A stretch of 64,000 nt of DNA from Aptenodytes patagonicus (lineage: Eukaryota > Chordata > Aves > Sphenisciformes > Spheniscidae). Under the pieces are notes generated by a model, which searched no databases, was not told the DNA's origin, and was given only the letters and a program-made list of their open reading frames with translations. Positions 36,633-49,599 of this stretch are shown piece after piece (the first letter of the stretch is position 1; every line of letters starts with the position of its first letter). The stretch lies in NCBI RefSeq assembly GCF_965638725.1, contig NC_134951.1, forward strand, positions 7,215,618-7,279,617, written 5' to 3'. A program made the translations under genes and the position numbers.

Positions 36633-39600
36633 ATGTCACCTGCAGAAGAAGACAAGAGCTTACCTCTTCCAGAGAGATGGCCCCGAGCCAGCAAATTCGC
36701 TTTGTCAGCCTGTGCAGCGGCTGTGGCAGAACTAGGTACAACTCACCATGATTTTCCGAGAGGGAAGGGGGTCAAAATTTACTTACGGGGGGCAGGGGGA
36801 TCTTCAGTCCCCGGATGCCTCGTTCCTCAGTGTTCGCTCCGGCTTTTATGCTCCAGCAAATCTGTTCGTTCCACTCTGCTCGTCGCGACTTTTCAATTAA
36901 TTTAAGCCTTGCAAGTGTTTTATGCCAGCTGACTGTGGCTGGAGGGAGGGTTTTTCAGGTTGAAATCTTTGCCTCCGAGACCGAAGGGCTGCAGTCATTA
37001 ACACAGAGCAGTTGTGACTAATTTAAGCTTTGCGCTTGCTGGGTTTCTGGAAGAAGACTAAAGAGGCAGGACGATCTGTTGCCTAAGTTAGTAGCAAGGG
37101 GCTGACTTCTTCAGGAATTTGCTTTTCATAGTTAATGCAGGTTAATCAAACAAAAATCAAATCTTACATTTCTGGTTACAGTAGAGATGTCTGTAAAAAT
37201 GGAGTATAGTCAACTGCTTGCTGAAATGCGTGAAAGAAGCACGCTGGCATCTGCGTAGCACTACTTTGTGACCAGTAACTTATTTGGAATATTTCTCAGC
37301 ATATTCTATATAATTTCTACAAGCTCTTACAGGAGAATCTGTTGCATTGCTCTAATGATTTGTAACTTCTCAATCGTTGCTAATCTTTAAGCATGAATAC
37401 CAAACAATGCACAAACACACACTAAATCTGCTGAGGCTTTGAGCGGTGACTGTATTCCCCTAGTACCGCTGAGTCCTGCTCTGGAAGGACGCTGTAGCAT
37501 GGTGTGTTGCGGAGGTATCGAACCAAAGACAACCCCTGCTCCTGGGCACTCGCCGCCTGAGACAGGCTGGGAAGGTCCATCACCCAGTGAGACACTCCGG
37601 GCCTTGAAATGAAAGTAGGGGCAGCAAATATGTACCTATACTGTTTCAGGAGCAGCCCTGGGAAGCTGAGATCGAGTTGGACCATCTTCCCTGGCCACCA
37701 GTTATTTCAGTGAGAGAAATAACAGGCTAAACATGATTTTTGTGTCTGTGTCAGAAAAGCAGCAGGTTTTAGGCTGGTTCGTAGGATAGATGCTCACCTG
37801 CATGTTGTGTCTGCATTACATTGGCCACTGTGGGGTTGTTCCTGACTGTAACGTGTGCTGCCACTATGCTGGGCAGAATTGGAGAAGCCACAAGCTCAGT
37901 AAGAGATTTGACTGATCTTTATTCAGGGGGAGCAACTGGAACAGGATTTTTAATCCAGAGTCTCTTGGAAAGTATGCGTATCGCATAACAAATCCGCAAA
38001 AAGAAAGAAGGGAGAAAGATTTGGTGTTCGACGGGAATGTATTTTGGTTACTCATGCCCAGGGCCACTTTTAACAGACCTGGACGTGAATCTCCTGTTCT
38101 CCGTGAATTGCCTGCACCCCCGTTGGGTACGGTCCCTGCTGCCTGCTGGTGCTTGCACGGCCTCCTTGGCCGCCTGGCAGGGGGGATTGTGGTGCAGATG
38201 TTACCAGCGTGGTAGGTCTCCCCGCAGCTGCACCCGTAGTCACGTCTGTTCCCTGCTCTTTCTCTTCAGTGACATTTCCCCTGGATCTCACAAAAACTCG
38301 ACTGCAGGTCCAAGGTGAAGCTGCCGTTCATCGCAATGGAGCTGCCGCCGGCCAGGCGGTCCCTTACCGCGGCATGCTGCGCACCGCGGCTGGCATTGTG
38401 CAAGAGGAGGGCTTACGAAAGCTCTGGCAAGGAGCCACGCCGGCCGTCTACCGCCACATAGGTGATTATCTGCTCATGATGGGACAAGTTTGGGTCCTGC
38501 CTTCTGTGGCCAACAGCCTTTTGGAGTGAGCTAGCATCTTGTTGTACTTTAAATATATCTGTGAAGACTTCTTCAGCTTACCCTGCAATCCCACTTCAAA
38601 ATATATGGGATTCTGGTTCAATCTCTTCTCTTCCCTCTCTTGCCCATTCCTTCACAGCCTTATTCTGGCTTCTGCGAAAACAAAATATAATTTCCCTGTG
38701 GTCTTTGCAGGAAGGTCTTCAGTGCAAGTAAGCACTCAGAGTCCTCAGAACAATAAATATCTTTTATTTGAGGGAAGTGGGTACGGGCTGGGAAAAAAAG
38801 ATAAGGTTGCAAGCACTAGGATGAAGAAATGCATTAGCGGTTTGGCCACAGGTCACAGCTTTCTGTGTTTTATTTGGAAATACAGTGACAGCAACAAACC
38901 TCAAAAGCACTTGTGGGAGGTCTTGTGCTTGGCACCAGCTGAGAGGGAAGCAACGCAGTCGCATCTCCTTAGCATGTGGAGATAAGCCGTGCTGCCTCCT
39001 GGCAGACGTATGGCTCAGCCAGAGAGATTCTCTGATGCTGAAAAGTTCTGGCTCTAGCATTGCTACCAGCCGGCCCCCTCGCTTTCCCCATTTTGATCAC
39101 AGACCTGAGAGCAGTGACCAGCTGACCCAGGCAAGCTCCGGGGTGTTTTACAACCAATCTCTTCACCTCTCTATCACAGTGTGACCTCCAGAAATGGCAG
39201 ACCCAAGAATTGTCTCCTGCTTTTGTTTTCCACAGTGTATTCTGGCGTTCGGATGGTTGCATACGAACATCTCCGAGACTCCGTGCTTGGCAGGTCTGAA
39301 GATGAAAGCTTTCCTTTCTGGTAACGTTGCATATTCATGCTTTTGCCTGTTCGGGGATTGTCCTTACTGTAGGAGCCCTGCAGCCCTAAAAGCTGTCTTT
39401 TCCTCATGGCTCACCTACCCTAAAGAGAGTAAATATAAAGTAGGGGTTTAAGCACTGATACGGACTTTCTGATTTTAGTTTCAGGGCACTATCTTTTCAT
39501 TCAGCTGGGAACAGGACTAAGAAATACTGAAGTAAGTTTCTCAGAGGCTTAACTAGGACCATGATTACTCTAATAAGGATACTCTACTAAAGAGATGGAG

Positions 39601-42600
39601 AAACATGATAAACCGCATCGATAGGAGCAGCTGTCCTGGGCTGGCAGGAATTAGCCTGGGTGAGAGTGGAGGCAGGGCAGCTTTACCATGACTCAAGGTC
39701 TGTGATGTAGTGGCAGCTCTTTCATTTCCGCGTGGGCCGGGGGATGTTGGGAAGTGCAGGTGAGTCGTGGCTGACCATACAGCTGTGTGCGCCGGCTGTT
39801 GGAGAAGCAGTGAGCTATTGCACAAACCTGACGCCAGCGTGAGTAACCTTGACTAATCCTACAGCCGCCTGGGTAACGCAAACCAGGGGTTCAGCTGAGC
39901 CAAACTGGACTTGCAGCTTGTGCCCTGCTCAGCTCCGAGGTCACCCAAGAGCTCGATTAGCTCCACACAGGGTGAGCACACGTTTCCAAAAGTATGATGG
40001 ACATGTCAAATATCCTCTGGAGCTTTGCAGAAGAGAAGTGAGGGGTGGGACATCTCAGATTTCCAGCTGCTGGAGGGATGGGTCCCGTTACATGTTGTCC
40101 AGCAGCAGTATGGCAACGCTTTGCCGTTTTGCTGCTTGCCGTACTCCTGGGTAAGAAATTATTATGCCATTGGATTATTAACAGGGAGTGTAAGAATAGG
40201 CAGGTTTGCTGATTCTGGTGGTGTATTTTAGCCCAAGAGATGGAAATTTCCTGGCTACTGAAGAGGCAGACTGCGAAAGACAAGACTCTATTTTGTTCTT
40301 GTGTGTATGGCAGACATCAACCTAAGTTAAATCTGTGCTTCCTTCCCGAGGAGACAAATGTTCCCTATAAACAGCAAACCCAAAGTCTTTGTTTTGCAAG
40401 TTCAATTCAGCAACAGTTAAATCTCATGCAATCCCTTTTTTGACAATGCAAGCAGTATATAGCCACAAAATTAACTCTTTGCCCATGGGGAATGGAGCAG
40501 ATTTTTCTGTAAGTTTTGCAAAATTTGGTAATTTTGTCAAGTTCTTATTGTTAAAATGTCAGTCGTACTTTTATAATCATATACAGTATCACATCCAATC
40601 AAGTATTTCACTCCAAAATCAAATCTTGGGTCCAAAATGAAACTGTTTTTAGGATGGGATTTATAACATCTAATACGCAATTCTTGTCATGCCTGATGCT
40701 ATGGAAGAGGGAACTAGGGATAATAATGAAATTTCTGGTTCTACTAAAATAAGTAGAACCAGAAAATTAACACAACTCATCTAGCAGCAACGGGAGATAA
40801 AGAAAAGTTTTATCTATCAGCAAGCAGTTTAGAGGTTCAGGCTGGCATTCAGTTATTATAATACATGGAGCACCATCCCTTACTTGTGTACCTTGCCATC
40901 CTGCCTTTAAACCTTAAGCGAGGAGCATAGTGTAACCTGGAGAGGAAGCGGAGCATCTTGGTGATGTATAATAACTTGATTTTTTTCCCCCAAGATAAGT
41001 TTTAAACCTTTCTTAAAATTGACAGAAGTATTATTGACTACCTTAACTACCTGCAGTTGCCACAATTATTACCTTAACTTTGGCTGTTAATAAAAGGAAT
41101 AACCGTTTACACTTGTTTCACCTGGGTCGTGCTGCTGAACTCTTCAGCTCAAGCACCGCAATTTGTAAAGATTTTCAGTGTATTCTGGAGCACATTTTCT
41201 TTCCCTGTTCGGCAGGAAAGCTGTAGTTGGAGGCATGTCTGCAGGTGCCATCGGACAGTTTTTCGCCAGCCCAACTGATCTGGTGAAGGTGCAGATGCAG
41301 ATGGAAGGAAAAAGGAAGCTGGAAGGAAAGCCGTTAAGGTCGGTTCCTCTTGAAGCTGGTGGGTTTTTCCTGTTAACGATTACTCTTTGGCTGAGGGTGT
41401 GGTTGTCTCTGTTTTCTGCCACCCCCTCTCCCCAGCTGCTCGGAGCCCTTTCAGGGGAAGAGCAGTGCCTGGGAGGCACGTGATGGCTCTGGGCAGTGGA
41501 GAGGGTGGGGAGTCTGAGACTTCCTCCTTATTCCATCTATACTCACCTTTCTTATTCTGATGTATTGGTCCCAGAGACCACAAACCCTCGGCCATCCTAC
41601 ATGTGCAGCATGTCCATGCCAGGGCTCTGCCGGGGGGAAGGAAGGATGCTTTCTGAAGAGGGGAAGCTGGAAGAAAGGATGGGGAACATGGCTCGTGCAG
41701 GATGCACAGGCGCAGGGAAGGGCTGGGTCGCCTGCAGACAGCAGGGCTCGAGACCCTCCTGCAGATACCAGGGCACACTGCTCTTTGCATCCAAAACTGC
41801 TGGCATCGTTTGGTGTCTCGTACATTTAGTATTGCAACCCAGCTGTGGGATCAAAGGGTCGTCTGTCATTAGCGACCAGACTGCTGCTTACCAGGGCAAC
41901 CGGTACGTTTGGTAAAATATCATGGCATGAAAGTCAAAGATGGATCCAAAAATGGATCAAAAAATGGATCCGGAGGGCCAGATCCTCGCAGCTATAAATT
42001 GCCTTTCCTATGTGAGGACCTGCCAAAGCTAAGTGCTGGAACATGCAAAGATTTCTCCATAGCTGGGCTCTCTACTTACTAGTTGCATATTGATTTCAGG
42101 TTTCGAGGAGTGCACCACGCATTTATGAAAATCCTGTCCGAAGGAGGAATACGGGGGCTTTGGGCTGGATGGGTGCCAAATGTCCAGAGAGCTGCTCTGG
42201 TGAACATGGGAGGTAAATTTCATAACTTGGTCTGCAGCGCTTAAGTCCGCATGTAAACTTTAAGGAGAGTTCAGCTGCTCCCCTGATCTTCGTCTCTTGG
42301 TTATCTACACTGGGGACCTGTTTGAAGCGCACTGCAGGTGACTTCTGCCTTGAGCATTTTATTCCTGTGGAAATCAAGTTACTTAAAAGTAACAATTTGT
42401 GCCTGAGCCTGAGGGATGGTGACCTGGGAGCTGAGGGGGTCCCACAGCCAGCAGAGCAAGGACCTTGCCAGCCACGACCCAGCTCCCTGGTGCCCAAGTA
42501 CGGTGAGCAGGGTAGAGCCAGCGAAGGCAGCCAGGTTCTACTGAGATCCAGATCCTCGGGAAAGCATGTGGTAATGAGGCAGGTCTGAGGCCAAGCCAGG

Positions 42601-45600
42601 AAGCTGCGTCAGCATCAGGTCTGGTGAGGGTCACCAGCGTCAGACACAGCTCAGCGATCACCAGCAGGTCTGTGGTGATAAAAGAGGTCCAAGGCTGAGT
42701 TAGGGAGACGGTCCATGGGTCAGTGTCCAGATCAATAAGGTCCACAGCCCAGGCATGGTGTGATGGAGCTGCAGACAGGTACACCTACAGTGTAGTTCAG
42801 GCAGGGACTGAGGGTTATAAGGTGAAGTGGCTGCCTGAGCGCTCGGCTGATCCAAGACGCACTCACTCCTTCCACATACAGATAGAGCTTTCCTGTGCCT
42901 CTCCAAAACGGCTAGGATCTGTTGGACGGTCTTTGCTCTCCTTCCTGAGGTTCTGTTTATAAAGTAAGGAGGGAGATGTCTTTGGGACCGAAAGACATTG
43001 CCTGTGGGTGCCCACCATAAACACTTGCTCTGTGCTTGGTGGCACATATTATAGCATTGCCTTGGCAATTTTTTATTTTGCATGCTTAAATTTTTTTGGC
43101 ATGACAGCTACTAATTTCTACGTCATTCAGCACAGGGATAGATTAGCAGCATGACCAAAAAGTATCTTTGAAGATAGAAAATCAGAGGTGGTGTAAGCTT
43201 ACACTTTGCTATGCAGCAGTAAAGGAATCACTGGATGGATAACGTTTGCAGCAGGAACTGTTAAATGAGGGCTATAGAAAGACTATTAACTAAGGTAAAA
43301 TTAAACAAGCAAACTCTTTTACAAGTGGGAAATGATCTCCACTGGGTGTGTTTGGGCTGTAAAGCACCACAAAGTGCTGGGAGGGTCATCCTGGTCAGTA
43401 GGCTGGGCTCTTAAGTTTCAAGGTCAGGACATTGGAAATGCAACCCAGGTCTGCTGTTAACTTTCAGATCACTGTCTTTCATTCAGATGCCCGGACGCCG
43501 TAACTCATGTCTGCTTTCAGAACATGATGTAACTTCCATGACATCATCTACATTTTTTTGTCTAACATTTCTAACATTTTTATAACACTTGCACAGAGGT
43601 GGGAGAGGTAGAACTGTCCTTATAGTGATGTTTTTGGGTTTGGTTAATGAGTTATTTTGCAGAATTTTCCATTTGGGATCCATTTTATCATTTGTAGGGT
43701 GAATCAGAGAAGATGGTAGTAGAAGGGAGCGCATACTCACATATCGAACGACAGGACCTAGATGCCACAACTGTCACCAGAAACTGGGGGCGTAGTGCCA
43801 GCTGCGCCAATGGGAGGAGCTGCACTGGAAATTTAGGTCTTGCCAAGCCTCCATCCTATGTCAGTAATGAACAGCACAGCCACCATTTACTTCTTGCAAT
43901 GCTGTTTTTTCTCATTATCCTCTTTACAGATCTGACCACTTACGACTCAGTGAAACACTTTTTGCTTCTGAACACGCCGCTTGTGGACAATAGTGTGACT
44001 CACAGCGTTGCCAGGTGCCCTATTCCCCAATTACCCCTTTTCCGCCGCGGAGTATTTCCAGCCTTGCTGTCTTGATCTGCCTCTCTGTGCCAGCAGAACC
44101 CCCTATTCTTTGGTCGTGATACTGCTGACAAAGTGCACCTTTATAACTACTTTTTTTTTTTGCCTGAGAGGACATCTTTGTACAAAAGACATGACAAAAG
44201 ATGCAACCATTGCTACAAAACTGCCCTCACTGGAAGTGCTTTGCCGATGCGTTTAAACACCTCAAACACCTGTGAGAGCACAGGAATTTTCTTTTCTAGA
44301 ACTGCTACTATTTTATCCAATCTAGTTTTAATTTTAGCAAACCATAAGAATGAGCAATATAAACTCTGCAGAACAACCTCTTTTACTCCCTTAAATTATG
44401 AAGAAATCTGCTTTATATAAACAATATCATAAATTGCCTATTGTGGGTCCTTTATCCCTGCCTCAGAACTGCACACAGAGGTGAGGGAAGCTGGTGCTGG
44501 GAGGACATCTGAGCAAGAGCAATACTAGCAAGCCTCCTCCCAAATCAAGTTTAAGTTAAGTTATGAGGTATTACTCATGATTTTATGATAACTGTTTTAT
44601 TATATTATATATTATTAGAACAGGAATCATGATGCTTAAATTGTTGTGATAAATCTTAGTTTCTTTAAGTATCTGTTGCTGTTGACAGTTGCTGTTCTGG
44701 CCTGGTAGCTGCTGTTCTGGGAACTCCTGCTGATGTTGTCAAAACCCGGATAATGAATCAGCCGAGAGATAAGCAGGGAAGGTACAGACACTTCAGAGAC
44801 TGAGTTTTCAGTAGAAAATTGAAACCCTGAGTCTCACTGATTTCACTGGGAGTGAGATTTCACTGGGAGTGAAGTGCTAAGTCTCTGATTTGCTCTTCAT
44901 CTTTCTGATGATCATTTTATTGTTTTAGTTTTGTGTGTCCAGGGGGTTTGTTGCGATGGCCACCTAAGCATACCCAGTTACTTAGTGGATTTCAGTTCTG
45001 ATGAGACTCCAGTGAGCTTACAAAAGAGCTCTTGCTTGTACAAATTTATCTGGTACAGATGATTTGGGGGGGGGTGGAATTTTTTAAATTGCCTATTTGT
45101 AATCCTAACAGTATTTGTTCTCCTTGCACATTGCCAGGGGTCTGCTGTATAAGTCTTCCATGGACTGCTTGATTCAAACGGTACAGGGTGAAGGGTTTAT
45201 GTCTCTATACAAAGGCTTTATACCAACCTGGATGCGAATGGTAAGTGCCTTTTAACTCTCTTTACAAGACAGTTGAACAATGTGGCATTAAAATGTAAGG
45301 AGTTCTTTCTGTGTCAACACTTTTCCAAAACTATTTGGGTCTCTTGATTTATTTAATTGCAGTTAGCATAGTTGAATGTAGTGGCTGACACAACTGTATG
45401 CAGTGTCACTTACCCCATGTTGCCTCTTGCATCTCTTTAATTTGGAAAATGATGTCCTGCTTAATTGCAAGCGATTTTCCTTGCTTTTGTTATAATTTCA
45501 GGCTCCCTCCTTTCTCCCTTCCTAAACTCTCCTTTGTTCCCTTCTTGCTCCCAGCCCTGGAGTCCCTTTGCATCCCTCTCAGTTTCATTCCTCCTCTCCT

Positions 45601-47474
45601 GATCCCAGAATTGCTTTATTACTGCTCCATCCCAGATCTCACCCTTGCCCCTCTTGTATTCAGCCTAGCGGCTTTCTCTTGCAACTGCTGCGCTGTTAAA
45701 GCTACATCTGTACCATTAAGCCAAGCAGCAGTTGGAGCCTGGGAGCTGGAACTTGGCTGTCTAGACTGTTAGTTTGGGCAAGGGACAATTGCCAATAGCA
45801 AATTTAGATGTGACCACCTTTTTTTTTTTTTTAAGTCTGTAAGAATTTAACAGTATGGCTACGTCTGGACTCTGCCAGCTGGCTTCAAGGTCTTGACACT
45901 GTTTAACTTACCAGATTGAGCACTAAGATCAAAGGCAAAAGCCTCCCTTCTCTAATGTAACTGAGCACAACAGTGGCCGCAGCCTCTGGTGAGAGCAATT
46001 ACAGGAAGGTTCTGCTCAGTTGCTCAGTCCCCATGTCCCTGAGCCAGAGCACGTTCAGTATTGATGGGGTCTTTGCAAGTTTACTACTAAGCTAAAAATT
46101 TCCATGGAGCATACACCAACTTAGATTTCCCAAAGGCTTGTAATTTTGGGAATGTTTAGCGGCTGTTTCAGAGGAGCAGGAAAAGGTGTTTCCTAGGCAC
46201 AAGGCAGCCTTTTGCCAAACACCATCTCTTGCTAAAAAAAAAAAAACCTAGAGCTTCTCAACTAAATGGGTGCAGGATATAAATTTTATGCGAGGAATCA
46301 TAGAATAGTTTGGGTTGGAAGGGACCTCTAAAGGTCATCTAGTCCAACCCCCCTGCCGTGGGCAGGGACATCTGCAACTAGAGCAGGTTGCTCACAGCCC
46401 CGTCCAACCTGACCTGGAATGTTTCCAGGGATGGGGCATCCACCACCTCTCGGGGCAACCTGTGCCAGTATTTGACCACCCTCAGCGGAAAAAAAAGTCT
46501 TCCTTAGATCTAGTCTCAATCTACCCCCCTTTAGTTTAAAGCCATTCCCCCTTGTCCTGTCGCAACAGGCCCTGCTAAAAAGGTTGCCGCCATCTTTTTT
46601 ATAAGCCCCCTTTAAGCACTGACAGGCTGCAAGAAGGTCTCCCCGAAGCCTTCTCTTCTCTAGGCTGAACAACCCCAACTCTCTCAGCCTTTCTTCACAG
46701 GAGAGGTGTTCCATCCCCCTGATCATTTTCGGGGCCCTCCTCTGGACCCGCTCCAACAGGTCCGTGTCTTTCTTCTGCTGAGGGCTCCAGAGCTGGACGC
46801 AGGACTGCAGGTGGGGTCTCAGCAGAGCAGAGGAGAGGGGCAGAATCCCCTCCCTCAACCTGCTGGCCACGCTGCTTTGGATGCAGCCCAGGATACGCTT
46901 GGCCTTCTGGGCTGCGAGCGCACATTGCTGGCTCATGTCCAGCTTTTCACCCACCAGCACCCCCAAGTCCTTCTCGGCAGGGCTGCTCTCAATCCCTTCA
47001 TCCCCCAGCCTGTGTTGATCCCGGGGGTTGCCCCGACCCAGGTGCAGGACCTTGCAGTTGGCAAGGAGAGAGAGAGGAGAACCGTGTAATTTTCCGATTA
47101 AGGTTTTAGAACAAGTAAACCCTTTAAAATTTTTTTTAAAAAGCATTCAGCCTGAAGTAGCCCCCAAGTATGAAACATTTCAGGTCAAACATTTATTGGT
47201 TGGCAAGCTGGAAAAAAAAAAGTTTTAGGTGTCTTGTGAAGGACTGGGTAGCCCTAACCATATGCAACACTACGAGTTTTATATTAAAGACATAATGTGA
47301 GATTCAGCTTAAGAATATGATTTTTAAGAGGAGACAGTTAATGGGTTTATTTATTGGGTCATTTCTGGTTTAAGCCTCTAACTTCAGTGTTTGCTTTCAC
47401 AGGCTCCTTGGTCACTGGTATTCTGGCTTACGTATGAACAAATCAGAAGGATCTGTGGAGTTAGTTCTTTTTAA
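36633..47474 (+). CDS. SLC25A27: SLC25A27 (UCP4), mitochondrial inner-membrane carrier, 9 coding exons
   Basis: A member of the SLC25 carrier family, called uncoupling protein 4 in mammals and mainly neuronal there (family knowledge). Coding exons: 36633-36735, 38270-38461, 39236-39320, 41216-41338, 42100-42212, 43930-44014, 44689-44781, 45138-45240, 47403-47474. All have AG/GT boundaries and the phases join to 969 bases, 322 residues (human 323). The three carrier signatures are present: P38-LDLTK, P146-TDLVK and P247-ADVVK. Other conserved runs are [43 protein letters not shown] and [14 protein letters not shown]. The start is the ATG of [20 protein letters not shown], which aligns with human MSVPEEEERLLPL. 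No break is seen. It is transcribed away from CYP39A1 and towards TDRD6. Confidence 0.96.
42410..42960. repeat. Unclassified repeat-like segment in SLC25A27 intron 5
   Basis: A GC-richer block inside an otherwise AT-rich intron, with recurring CAGGTCTG, GGTCCA and GGTCAG words (for example CAGCATCAGGTCTGGTGAGG, CACCAGCAGGTCTGTGGTGA). Long open frames cross it on the minus strand but show no known domain. It may be a fragment of a dispersed bird repeat that I do not recognise. Confidence 0.3.
46295..47060 (-). mobile_element. CR1 LINE 3' fragment in SLC25A27 intron 8
   Basis: Antisense to the host gene. The minus-strand reading gives [72 protein letters not shown] and the 3' end with AATCATAGAATAGTTTGGGT on the plus strand. 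It is a close relative of the copy at 2053-3172. The coding part stays open over about 240 codons. It is 5'-truncated at about 47060. Confidence 0.93.
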
Positions 47475-49090
47475 AATCGTGAAACCACTTCAATATTCAC
47501 AAAACAAAGAAGAATCGGAAAGCTGAATTCTCATTCCACAAGGCATCCCAATCCCACAGGGAACCAATTCATTTAGGAGATTGGCAGCAGGATCACATGT
47601 ATAGGTTGCTGCCCCAAATCCAGTCCTCACTGGTTAGGAGTAGCCATGACTTAAGGATACTATTTGCTTGTCAGACTCTTATATGAAATTTAAGTTATCC
47701 ATGGGATAAAATTGCCACAATAATACTTCAACTGGCAGCCAGCATCTGCTTTCTGAAGCAGTAAGCAGAGGTAAAAAAAAAAAATCTACCAAGCAAGTAG
47801 AATATAATACTGTTTGCTTGTTTGATAATAGAGATTGTTAAGGACATCCTATTGTTAAGGACAAAAGCAGGTTGAACAACGCAGCACTGAACATCTTCTG
47901 TGGCTAAGCAGTCTATAAAATTATTTGGGAATTTTTTTTTATTATTACATTTGCACACACATAAAGAACTACCTCTCATTAGTTTGATGCCTCAGCGAAC
48001 CAAGCCTGTAGTGCTAGGAACTGAAAAAGATCAAAGCAGTTTACCTGATTTCAAATTTGCTTTGCACAAAAGGTGGAAGGGGTTGTGCTCCTCTTACTTC
48101 CCATAGACCACCTGACCTCTTCACTCAACTGTTTGAGTAATATCTATGAGTGAAATGCAGTCCTGTACCCAGGAAATCAAAAGCCTAGTTTGTTCTGCCC
48201 CTCCTGAAGAACTCATAATACGCATGCTGTCCACAGGACCGAGTCGAACTACTTGTCCTTTGAAAGTCCCAGAGCTGATGTGGTGACTGGGTCATTAAGG
48301 TACATTAAATTACTTTTCCATGGAAATATGCACTCTGCCCACTTTAAATCTAGGTGAAAAAATAATGTTCCCTTCAAAAAACACAAAATGTTTGAATACG
48401 AGTGATTTTTTTTTTTTTTTTTTAAAAACCTAAAGCTTTCCAGATTTCATAGGAAAGGGGACTGCTGCTGTTTGTCACTAGGCTTATCTTTGGCAATCAG
48501 GATGCAAAAATGCAGTATAAAAGCAATCATAATGTAGACAGAACAAAGCTGGCTTTGATTTAGCAATATCTAGTAATGAAATGACTGTACAAGACTTAGT
48601 TCCCCGAGTAAATACTCAGGATTTCTTCCAGACTAGTCTTTGTAACTAGTATCTTCAATGTACCAATTTCTGATTAAATACAGTTTGGTCATCTTCTTGG
48701 CTTGCACTTGTACTTTTGATTGCACTGTAGATCTGTTGTGGCTGCATGCATTTGGGTGTGCGATTCCAGCCTGGAAAAAATTCATCTCACCATTTTGAGG
48801 GGGTCAGAAGTTTTTGTTCAGAAATACTGTTACTTTTCTAGTTGTCAGCCTGAGAAACTAATCTGAGTTCTTTCCTTCTTGCACACCATCACCAGCAATT
48901 ATAAACCAGCAGTCAAAGCTGCTTCTTCAGTTACATCCTGAGTGGTCCTGCCTGCAATCCTGTTACTCAGATAACCCTGATGATGGATATGCAGAAGTAC
49001 CTGATCTATTGAGTTATAAAAAAGTAATTTTAAAGTCTTGTAGTGAAAAACTGTTTTAACTCTTAATAAAGGTCGTTTTTTTTTTGAGCG
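47475..49090 (+). other. SLC25A27: Probable 3' UTR of SLC25A27
   Basis: AT-rich, gene-free DNA after the stop codon, up to the AATAAA at 49065-49070. No other exon or mobile element was recognised. It contains a poly-T run near 48.41 kb. Confidence 0.45.
49065..49070 (+). terminator. SLC25A27: Candidate poly(A) signal of SLC25A27
   Basis: AATAAA followed within 30 bases by a T-rich/GT-containing stretch, a normal cleavage-site layout. It lies about 1.6 kb after the stop codon. Use of this signal is inferred. Confidence 0.4.
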
Positions 49091-49599
49091 TGAAACACTG
49101 AAGAGATTCGTAACGGTGCCGATTCCTAGTATTTTGTATTAAAAAATAAATAATTTGAATAGGAAAACTTGCCACTTTCTGCATTACTTCTTAGTGTTTT
49201 GTAATTCCAAATTTTTCAAGCAGCAGTTTCTACCCTGTGAAGCACTTGGCCATATTTATTTACTTATCAGCCTCAGTTTGAGAAGCCAAGAATTAGCCCA
49301 AGGATGGCACTGAGGTTCCTTGGCTGGACTCTCCTGTGGCCTAACAAAGGCTCGCTGAAGTCCCGGGCCTTCCTCTTCCTCACACCTCCACTTCTGACCA
49401 TTGTCCCCAAAGGCTGGACGGCAGCCCCATCAACACCTCAAAGGTCTGCCTGGGAAAAGGGGGGTGAAACCAGGGAGAAATCACATGATTGCAGAGCTGA
49501 ACGGATGAAATTGAGCAGTGTGACAGTCCAGGCTATGTCGAGGGGGCCGCCAAACAGTGCACCCACGTTTGCTGCTTCCCGAGGCCCTCAGAGGTGGTG

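Noticed and set aside
37422-37685. An 87-codon minus-strand frame in SLC25A27 intron 1
   Set aside because: Considered as a lost CYP39A1 exon or an antisense gene. It does not resemble any P450 exon and no family was recognised.
42383-43083. Overlapping minus-strand open frames of 133 and 127 codons in SLC25A27 intron 5
   Set aside because: No recognisable domain, no splice continuity and a repeat-like composition. I listed the region only as an unclassified repeat-like segment.
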